Origin: Stomoxys calcitrans
Taxonomy: Eukaryota > Arthropoda > Insecta > Diptera > Muscidae
NCBI RefSeq assembly: GCF_963082655.1
Contig: NC_081552.1
Location: forward strand, 199,562,781 to 199,626,780
Length of the DNA: 64,000 nt
Direction of reading: 5' to 3'
The stretch's first letter is position 1, and every line of letters starts with the position of its first letter. Below the pieces are notes generated by a model. The model worked only from the letters and a program-made list of their open reading frames with translations. It had not been told where the DNA came from and ran no database searches. This document shows positions 56,305-64,000 of this stretch, piece after piece. A program made the translations under genes and the position numbers.

Positions 56305-57330
56305 TTAATTATCGCATTTTGTTTTTTAGTTTGTTTGTCTGTTCCGTATAGACTGAAAAACGGCTGAACCGATTATCACGACATTTTCACAGATGGTAGC
56401 CCCCGTTGAAAATAGGGTACTACATTTTTTGATATTCGAAGGGGGGTGGACACTCCCCCATAGTCCAATTTTCAAAAAACCCCAGATCTCGGAGGCACGA
56501 ACACCGATTTATTTTGTATGCCACCTAATGGTACCCTAAAAACACGAAATTGGTATAAAAGTTTTGGGTCAAATAACCTGGGGGGACGCCCCATCCCAAA
56601 ACCCACCCGAACGGACATGTTTACCGATTGGGACAATATAGGTATCAAATGAAAGGTATTTGAGAGTAGAGTACGAACTTGGTATACAAATTTTGTCCAA
56701 GTGTTCGGGGGGCCCCCCACCCCCCAAAAAACCCCCACAACAGGACTCTTTCACCGCTTTGGGCAATATGGGTATTAAATGTAAGGTATTTAAAAGTAGA
56801 GTAAAAGTAGTGTCTGAGGGGCCTCCCCAACCCCCAAAACCACCCCGCACATACTTGTTTACCGATTGGGACAATATGGGTATCAAACGATAGGTATTTT
56901 AGAGTAGAGTACGGACTTGGTATAAAATTTTCGCCCCAAGTGTTCGGACAATATTGCGAATGTAGCAACTACCCTACACATTCCAGGGATACTGGAAAAT
57001 GTGTGACATGTAAGCAAAGTGTTCCCCACCCCCCAAAAAACCCCCCAACAGGACTCTTTCACCGCTTTGGGCAATATGGGTACTAAATGTAAGGTATTTA
57101 AAAGTAGAGTAAAAGTAGTGTCTGAGGGGCCTCCCCAACCCCGAAAACCACCCCGCACATACTTGTTTACCGATTGGGACAATATGGGTATCAAACGATA
57201 GGTATTTTAGAGTAGAGTACGGACTTGGTATAAAATTTTCGCCCCAAGTGTTCGGACAATATTGCGAATTTAGCAACTACCCTACACATTCCAGGGATAC
57301 TGGAAAATGTGTGACATGTAAGCAAAGTTT
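56305..57330 (-). repeat. 131 bp family element with recent 308 bp duplication
   Basis: The 3' end module (gtttgtttgtctgttccgta, aacggctgaaccgattatca, gtactacattttttgatatt) is followed by inverted-orientation units (tgggtatcaaatgaaaggta, gggacaatatgggtatcaaa). A 308 bp block is duplicated in tandem (anchors 56741 and 57049), with only a handful of differences. It includes a piece (ccctacacattccagggata) that seems to belong to the neighbouring retrotransposon. Confidence 0.85.
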
Positions 57331-57625
57331 TCAGGACCAGGCCCTAAGGGCAAAGAATCGTGGATGGTCACAAAAATGGGGGCTGTGAGCATTCCAAAAC
57401 TATGTGGCCTAATATAGACTTGAAGAGGCCTACTGCTTTGTTGTAATTGGCTAGAACAGACGTCTCAGTCATTGTGTTCTAATCCGAAAATATGCTGACA
57501 TACTGAAGGTTGCCAGCAACGACTTTTGCAGAAGCTGTGAGGACATCAGGAAAGAAGAGACTATAGAACACCTTCTGTGTGTATCCCGCAGTGGCAGTCG
57601 GAATAAATTTCACTTTAGGTTCCAA
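57331..57625 (+). pseudogene. Non-LTR ORF2 C-terminal zinc-motif fragment
   Basis: Reads MWPNIDLKRPTALLW-like text, then NDFCRSCEDIRKEETIEHLL and C, the CxxC...HxxxC segment after RNase H in I/LOA/Jockey-type elements. A stop separates the first part. No catalytic domain is present. Confidence 0.65.
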
Positions 57626-57664
57626 TTTCTTTGAGTACCTGTCTAATTTACCTGATGTGAACAT

Positions 57665-57965
57665 TGAGGCCATCGTAGCGCTTACGTTAGCAGGTCCGCC
57701 TATGACGCTGAACGCATTGGTTCGAATCCTGGCGAGACCATCAGAAAAAAATTTCAGCGGTGGTTTTCCCCTCCTATTGCTGGCAACATTTGTGAGGTAC
57801 TATGCCATGTAAAACTTCTCTACAAAGAGGTGTTGCACTGCGGCACGCCGTTCGGACTCGGTTATAAAAAGGAGGCCCCTTATCATTGAGCCTAAACATG
57901 AATCGAACTGCACTCATGTGAGAAGTTTGCCTCTGTTCCTTAGCGGAATGTTCAATTGCAATTTT
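57665..57965 (+). mobile_element. tRNA-derived SINE
   Basis: Starts gaggccatcgtagcgcttac; intact B-box ggttcgaatcc at about 57719-57729; body and tail (gttccttagcggaatgttca) present. The A-box region is altered (gcgcttacgttagc). Confidence 0.85.
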
Positions 57966-58159
57966 TTTACATTCGCAAGTTAATGGGCTTTTCAAAGCTA
58001 TCTGGATGGTTCAACGGTAGGAATTGGCAGGCATCTTCCCTCTTCTGTTGAGTCTGATGGCAGATCGCCACTTAAACCTAACCTATAATAACTCAGAAAC
58101 AGAAATTTGTTATCCTTATTTAGGGAGAGATACCTAGGCGGGCCGCGCCATCTCTAAAG

Positions 58160-58330
58160 CCGACTAAATGAAAATACAAACCAATTGGGACAATGTGGGG
58201 CTCAAATTAAAGGTATTTGAGACTAGGGAACTAATCTGATATATGACGATCCTCCTCACTCCCAGTTATATAGGGCTCGAATGAAAGGTATTTGGGAGTA
58301 TAGCACCAATATGATATCCACATTGGGCCG
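58160..58330 (-). repeat. 131 bp family fragment, about 1.5 units
   Basis: Contains ccaattgggacaatgtgggg, ctcaaattaaaggtatttga, gggctcgaatgaaaggtat and ttgggagtatagcaccaata. Isolated remnant in the same orientation as 56305-57330. Confidence 0.7.
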
Positions 58331-59731
58331 AAATATCTGAAATGCCGTACCAGTGCCGTACCAAAAATGGCTTTTTTGCCGGACCGTGCCAGTATTGGGC
58401 TCAGATATACTAAGAGAGTGAGAGAAGGCGCAGCGCAGCAGGCCCTGTCTAGCTAGTATCTTAATATAGCACCATTTTTGCCCCGATTTCAATGAAGAAT
58501 ATACGCCATTTTTCCAGAAATTTGAAGCAGTGAAACCACTTTAAAACAGTGTTTGGCCCATCGAAATCCATGGTTTTAATCTGCACTCTTAACGAATATA
58601 CAGAAACGGCAAGAAATGAATTGATTTTATGTTATCCCCGGCGATTTTGTTAGTGATGAACTTGGAAGAATCTACCAAAAATTGAGGCCAGCCTACCAAT
58701 CTACCAAAATAATATAAATCTACCAATTTTGGGAACCTAACAAAATCGACAACACTGGACTTTATGCAAAATGTGTTAAATCTTTTCAGATATGTCCAGG
58801 AAGTTGTCGTCGCACAATAGAAACATTCAAAACCCCAATATATGTATATTTCCTACTTTATAACGTCTATGCAGTTGTAATGATTTTCTCAAAATTTTAA
58901 TTTTTTCCCCATGGGTGCTTGATATCCAGGATCAAAGGACTTTTATAATTATTTTTAAACTTTCCCCTAATACTTCTTACTTCTATGTGGGAGGAAACGT
59001 TTTGTAAGCTCTACCATTTCTTTCTCTTTACGCTTGAATTGAATTATTCTCAAAATAAATTTATACAAGTACTTTGTGTCTGCCTAAGCATTATCTCTCA
59101 TTCGTTTTCCCTTCGTCTAATTGAGTTTCATTTAATTTTCCTCAATGAATCATTTTGCATTTCAACTGTTGTGCATTGGCGGTTGTTTGCTGTTGTCATT
59201 CCTTTTCCTGATGTCTTCATATTAATTTAACTTTTTAATTTTGCCTTACATTCTTGTCATTTGCTACAATTCCACAAATGAGCAAAAGACGAACGAACGA
59301 ACGGCGAAAACTTTGAGCTTTGATTAATTAAATTTTCGTGAGTTAAAACATTCTCTCCCCAACGAAAACATTCTTTGCCACAGCCGCCCACAAGGCCCGA
59401 AAATCATAACGAAAAATAAACACAATTAGCACTTTATTTGAGAATTGGAATTTTGTGTCTTTGGCGAATTTGCAGTGCCACCTAAGTCTCCGCCATGTTC
59501 GTAGAGCAAAGAAATTGCCAAGGAATTTGGATTGTGTAAACACCTTGAAGAGTTTTGAGGATTTGCAGGGAAGTAGCTGGTATGTGTCCTACTCGCTTAA
59601 GCTGTGCTACCATTTTCACGGGGGTTGAGTGAGTAAATAAGGTTTTTGGCTACACGTATATGGCCCAGATAGCAGGTGAGAGGGAGAGAGCTTACGAACT
59701 TTTTCAAGTACCTGGTTCAGAGTTTGTTTTT
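58331..59731. other. No gene seen
   Basis: About 1.4 kb of mostly AT-rich sequence. Frames such as 58985-59230 lack motifs. No repeat assigned. Confidence 0.45.
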
Positions 59732-62150
59732 ATACCCTCTACCATAGGATGAGGGTATACTAATTTCGTCATTCTGTTTGTAACATCTGGCGGCTCTGAG
59801 ACTTAAGGCGATGGGAGAATGGATTGAGGATGGGTGCAGCTCATACCATCGCGGTATAATCGAGGCGACGATAGGAAACCTGGAAGGAAGGGAAGAGGTT
59901 TCCGATCGGATACTTGAGATGAACCTTGAAGTCGAGTGCGAGGCACTGTTGCCATCGGCACAGTCTTGGATTGACGGAATCCTAGTATTGCCATCTGGAC
60001 GATCATTTTACACGGATGGATCAAAGCTGGAGGACATTACATTGAGAACCCAGGGACTGAGATCTGTTTTAGACAGCCTGACCATAATACGGTCCTGCAG
60101 GCGGAGATCCGGGCGATCACGGAATGCGTGAAGTGGTGTGGTGCTAACGCGAGGACGTCGAGTGTGAACATCTTTACCGACAGTAAAATTACCATAAGGG
60201 CCATAACAATCAGGACAGTAAGGTCACGAACCGTCTTGCAGTGCAAAAAGGAGATTAACGTCTTCTCTGAGGATGGGAAAATCCGCATCGTTTGGGTGCC
60301 GGGCCATAACGGAGTAAGGGGATTTGGCGGTGAAGGCCAGAGGACTGCCGTCAATAAACTTGGTTAACCCGAATCCTTTCAGGTCGACGCAGTCCGAGTT
60401 AAGGGAGGGAGGGAGTGGGCGACGAATGCGCATGCCACGCATGTGGAACAGCGAAACGTTTGGTAGAACGGCGAAAATCCTACGGGGGGGATACAGATCG
60501 TGAAAAGACGAGGCTATTACTGAATGGAAGCAAGAAGGAGGTCAGTATAGCTATTGGTATCATAACGAGACACATAGGACTACGAGCTCACTTATGTAAA
60601 ATGCCCGGTGCGGCAGGTGATAGTATGTGTAGGGCATGTGGGGAAGATGATGAGCCGAAGCCTTTCGGGTCGACGCAGTCCTAGTTAAGGGAGTGGGCGA
60701 CGAATTCGCATGCCACGCATGTGAAACAGCGAAACGGTCGGTAGGACGGCGAAAATCCTATGGGGGGATACAGATCGTGAGTAGACGAGGCTATTACTGA
60801 AATGAATCAATAAAGAGGTCAGTATAGCTATTGGTATAATAACCGGACACATAGGACTACGAGCTCACTTATGTAAAATCGGTGCGGCAAGTGATAGTAT
60901 GTGTAGGGCATGTGGGGAAGATGATGAGACGTTGGAGCATTTCCGATATCATTGCCCGGCTTTCGCGGCTAAAAAATACCGCCACTTAGGTGGGGACACA
61001 ATACCAGACATGACTCAAATTAGGGGTGTGGGATTGAAAACAAATAAGGATTTTGTAAGTAGCACGGATTTCCTAACTTAATAAATTCTTTTTAGAGGTT
61101 ACTTCGTAGTTTTTAGAGCGCACAAAAAGCCGATTATTGGCTTAGGTGTATGCCCATAGTGGCATGGGGCGGATTAATATCTGCACCCTCTTTCTAACCT
61201 AACCTAACCTAACTCCTCGAAATATGCATCTAAGACCTTATAAAGTATATAAATTCTTGATCGTCATGTCATTTTAAGTCGATCTAGCCATGTCCGTCCG
61301 TTCGTCCATCCGTCCGTCCGTCCATTCGTCCTTCCGTCTGTCTGTCGAAAGCACGCTAATTTTCGAAAGAGTAAAGCTAGCCGCTTGAAATTTCGCGCAA
61401 ATATTTTTTATTAGCGTAGGTCAAATGGGATTGTAAATGGGCCAAATCGGTCCTTGTTTTGATATAGCTGCCATATAATCCGCTATTGAGTCATGACTTC
61501 TTGAGCCTCTGGAGGGCGCAATTCTTATCCGATTTGACTGAAATTTTCTACTTCCAACAACTGTGCTAAGTATGTTTCAAATCGGTTCATAACCTGATAT
61601 AGCTGTCATATAAACCTATCTGGGCTTTTGACTTCTTGAGCCTCTAGAGGGCGCAATTCTCGTCTGATTTGACTGAAAATTTGCACGAGGTGTTTTGTTA
61701 TGATATCCAACTGTGCCAAATAAGGTTCAAATCGGCTCATAACCTAATATAGCTGCCATATAAACCGATCTGGGGTCTTGACTTCTTGAGCCTCTAGAGG
61801 GTGCAATTCTCGTCCGATTTGACTGAAATTTTCCACGTGATGTTTTGGTATCACTTCCAACGACTGTGCTAAGTATGCTTCAAATCGGTTCATAACCTGA
61901 TATAGCTGTCATATAATATAGAATTGAAATATTACACAATGACTTCTACTATGGTCTTCAACATTCAATTCATTTATGGTTCGAATTGAACTATAACTTG
62001 ATATAGCTCCAATAGCATAACATTTCTTATTCATTATTCTTTGTTTGCCTAAAAAGAGATACCGTGCAAAGAACTCGACAAATGCGATACATGGTGGAGG
62101 GTATATAAGATTCGGCCCGGCCGAACGTAACTTGCTCTTACTTGTTTTTT
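59732..62150 (-). mobile_element. DINE-like element split by a LOA-like insertion
   Basis: The right hairpin (ataccctctaccataggatg, agggtatactaatttcgtca) stops at gtttgtaac (59784). It resumes at 61214 with tcctcgaaatatgcatctaa, gatctagccatgtccgtccg and a long GTCC/GTTC microsatellite (61293-61343). Three to four units and the left module follow (acatggtggagggtatataa, gattcggcccggccgaacg, gctcttacttg). Joining the halves restores the family text gtaactcctcgaaata. Confidence 0.88.
59785..61213 (+). mobile_element. LOA-like retrotransposon, 5'-truncated, in a DINE-like element
   Basis: It begins in the RT/RNase H linker. The RNase H shows FYTDGSKLED, LQAEIRAITE (in shifted frame), VNIFTDSKITIRAI and VWVPGHNGVRG; the ERADDLA part is deleted. 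A region of about 285 bp (anchors 60405 and 60690) is tandemly duplicated, so the CRACGEDDE zinc motif occurs twice, complete only in the second copy (DETLEHFRYHCPAF). The 3' UTR ends in (CCTAA)n at 61198-61211. Both junctions share TAAC, so no longer target duplication can be claimed. Confidence 0.85.
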
Positions 62151-63080
62151 TTTTCTTTTTCACTTTCATTTGTCGCGTGAAGTATTTTTAAGGCAGCTTT
62201 AATGGATTTAAGGTTAAAGTTGTTTGCTGTTTTTCTTGTTTGTTTCAATTGCCTTAGCTTGGGAAATATTTCATATGATGGAGGTGCATAGAGGCTGGTT
62301 GTGGTTATTGCCAAAATTATTGGCGACATAGACTTGGACACGAAAACAAGATTATTAAGAATTTAATATTTTCCTTTATCGAAGACTTTTGGTAATGACT
62401 TAATATTTTCCTTGTTCCGGATGTCCTGCTCGTCTCCTGCGGACATCTGCCAACGCGTTTCCCTGTATTGTGGCTGTACACTTAGGACAACACGGTTTGT
62501 ATATCTCGGGTGCTCCGCACCCTTAACAGAATACCTTTCTTGGACCCATACAGTTTTGGTATGCATGACCTATTCCGGAACAATTTCAACCCATAGCAGA
62601 GGCAAAGTAGCAGTAAGCGGCCGCTGGTTTAATGGCTCTGTCACCCATTTGATCACGCATACTACAAAGAACAAGCAGTGCCTTTATGCTTAGTATTTTC
62701 CACATTACATTTTTTGCCCCAACTTTTCGCTCCAGTTGCTACTCAATGCATTTTAATTTGATTTATGCTAAATGTTTCCATTAAATTATGATAAGCATTG
62801 GTAGGGATTTTTTTAAAGGTCTGGGGATAATGCCCCCCTTTTTCCATTTAAATCCAGTCTAACCTTTACTCTTAAGATAATTTTTTTTTTTTTCAAATCA
62901 GAGAATTGTTTTTTTAGAAAAATCTAAATAAATTTCTTTTCTTTTGCAGGTAAGCAAATTTTTTATGGTTATAATTTTTAATGGTGACGCGTGAAGCCAG
63001 TATGGAGGTAAGCGAAGTATGGAGAATTCTTCAGCTCTTACAATGTATTTCATTAGATTTGTTATGGCATTCCCATACCC
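62151..63080. other. Unassigned DNA with a GC-richer block at 62400-62690
   Basis: The block is open on both strands for 60-90 codons and is richer in GC than the surroundings. I do not recognise any protein in either strand. It could be an old coding fragment, or a piece of an element without relatives here. The rest is T-rich. Confidence 0.35.
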
Positions 63081-63082
63081 AG

Positions 63083-63135
63083 AGAAATTAGTCTGCTGAT
63101 ATCAGCAAACACTGTCTGCTGATATTAAATTAAGA
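63083..63135. mobile_element. Foldback element terminal fragment
   Basis: Reads gaaattagtctgctgatatc, agcaaacactgtctgctgat, attaaattaa, the reverse complement of the right end of the 15756-16045 element. Confidence 0.7.
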
Positions 63136-63149
63136 GTTTTAAACCTTTA

Positions 63150-63530
63150 AGTCCTAACAGAACACTACGTGCAAAATTTCAGCCACATCAGACAAATTGC
63201 GGCTTGTAAGGACTCATGAAGTCAAATCGGGAGATTGGTTTATACGAGAGCTATATCAGGTTATAGATCAATCTGGACGGTACTTGGCGCAGTTTTTGGG
63301 AGTCATAACAGAACACCACATGCAAAATTTCAGCCCAAGCGGACAAAAATTGGGGCTTTCGAGAGATCGGTTTATATGGAAGCTAATCTAAATCTGCACA
63401 GACATCGATATTAAGTATCTGTACAAATTTTCAAGCGGCTGGCTTTACGCGTTCAACCGCTATTGTGATTTCGACAGAAGGACGGACGAACATGGCTAGA
63501 ACGACTTAAAATGTCATGACGATCTGGACT
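63150..63530 (+). mobile_element. DINE-like units and microsatellite side, right end missing
   Basis: Two units (agtcaaatcgggagattggt, agtcataacagaacaccaca), then tttcaagcggctggctttac, gacagaaggacggacgaaca and aacgacttaaaatgtcatga. Confidence 0.72.
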
Positions 63531-63800
63531 TTATTCAACAGAAAGGGGTAGAGGTCTATCAAAACTCAAATTTCATAAAAAATCGGAGGAAATATGCTCC
63601 TTTCACAAGCAAAATACTCTATATCGGGAAATCGGTCTATATGGCAGCAATATCCAAATACGGTTCGATCTGGATGACATTCAACAAAAAGGTGTAAAGG
63701 GGTACCAAAGCTTACTGTTTCAAATTCTATCGAAATCGGATGATGAATGCTTCTTTTATAGGCTCAATACCCTACATCGGGAGATAGGTTTACATGTCCA
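63531..63800 (+). mobile_element. DINE-like units of the 46117 subfamily
   Basis: Contains atcggtctatatggcagcaa, tatccaaatacggttcgatc and gaatgcttcttttataggct, matching the central units of 46117-48352 with divergence. Confidence 0.65.
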
Positions 63801-63815
63801 CTTACTGAAGGACCA

Positions 63816-64000
63816 ATGGTTGAGGTCATTCAGATGAACCTCCACCGGAGCGAGACAGCTACACACACCCAGATGGAGAATATTGGTAAGGGCATGATTC
63901 ATATTGCCTTAATTAAGGAGCCATGGATGATCTGGAATAAAAATTTCGGGACTGAACTATATTAACTACCAATTATTCTATGCTGATATGACAGGATGAC
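63816..64000 (+). pseudogene. Non-LTR ORF2 endonuclease, N-terminal start
   Basis: Reads MVEVIQMNLHRSETATHTQM, ENIGKGMIHIALIKEPWMIW and, after a stop and frame change near 63960, NYQLFYADMTG. This is the typical start of the AP-type endonuclease in LOA/R1-like ORF2: the Asn in QxNLH and the Glu of the QEPW-like motif (here KEPW) correspond to conserved catalytic positions. It reaches the window edge, so its length and integrity cannot be judged. Confidence 0.75.

Noticed and set aside
61198..61211. (CCTAA)n run resembling telomeric repeats
   Set aside because: It is the 3' tail of the LOA-like element and occurs at the same position in another copy. Flies lack canonical telomere repeats of this kind.

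Overview
This window looks like gene-free, repeat-saturated DNA from a higher (probably muscid, calyptrate) fly such as Stomoxys, Musca or a relative. The organism call is inferred from the repeat families and the AT-rich composition; no host gene is available to confirm it. I found no intact protein-coding gene, no functional tRNA or rRNA gene and no CRISPR array. Every stretch with recognisable coding character is a broken piece of a transposable element.

The dominant component is a DINE-1/Helentron-like non-autonomous family with central tandem repeats. Complete copies have a left module (AAGTAAAAGCGTGCTAAG, then a TATACCCTCCACCAT segment), a central array of about 150-153 bp units, a GTCC/GTCT microsatellite, and a right hairpin ending TATGGTGGAGGGTATA. 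Near-complete copies are at 10233-11252 (+), 13598-16440 (-), 25533-28035 (-), 30085-31285 (-), 31325-32985 (-), 46117-48352 (+), 51200-52740 (-), 55108-56303 (+) and 59732-62150 (-, split by a retrotransposon). Many fragments lie between them. A second tandem family with a 131 bp period occupies 17070-18790 and recurs inverted at 56305-57330, with pieces at 39804-40230, 58160-58330 and inside the 490 bp triplication at 23140-24490.

Other elements are inserted into or between these. They are six tRNA-derived SINE copies; four copies or fragments of a mariner-type MITE with 32 bp terminal repeats; foldback elements rich in TTTGCTG motifs; and many decayed non-LTR retrotransposons (LOA-like with RNase H, R1-like, Jockey-like, RTE-like). 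A mariner/Tc1-type transposase remnant lies at 257-587. Two minisatellites stand out: a 44 bp unit at 20937-21840 made of two palindromes, and a 31 bp unit at 43517-44285.

Nesting gives a relative history. A LOA-like copy (35141-36855) sits inside an R1-like element with a clean 11 bp target duplication. Another LOA-like copy splits a DINE-like element at 59785-61213. A SINE sits in a DINE-like fragment with an 11 bp duplication at 34147-34477. MITEs interrupt DINE-like elements at 13648 and 27743. The stretches between (1660-3300, 5990-7078, 11420-12515, 21850-23140, 28040-28880, 33000-33990, 44900-46110, 52750-53930, 58500-59730) show no supportable gene and could be intergenic or intronic DNA.
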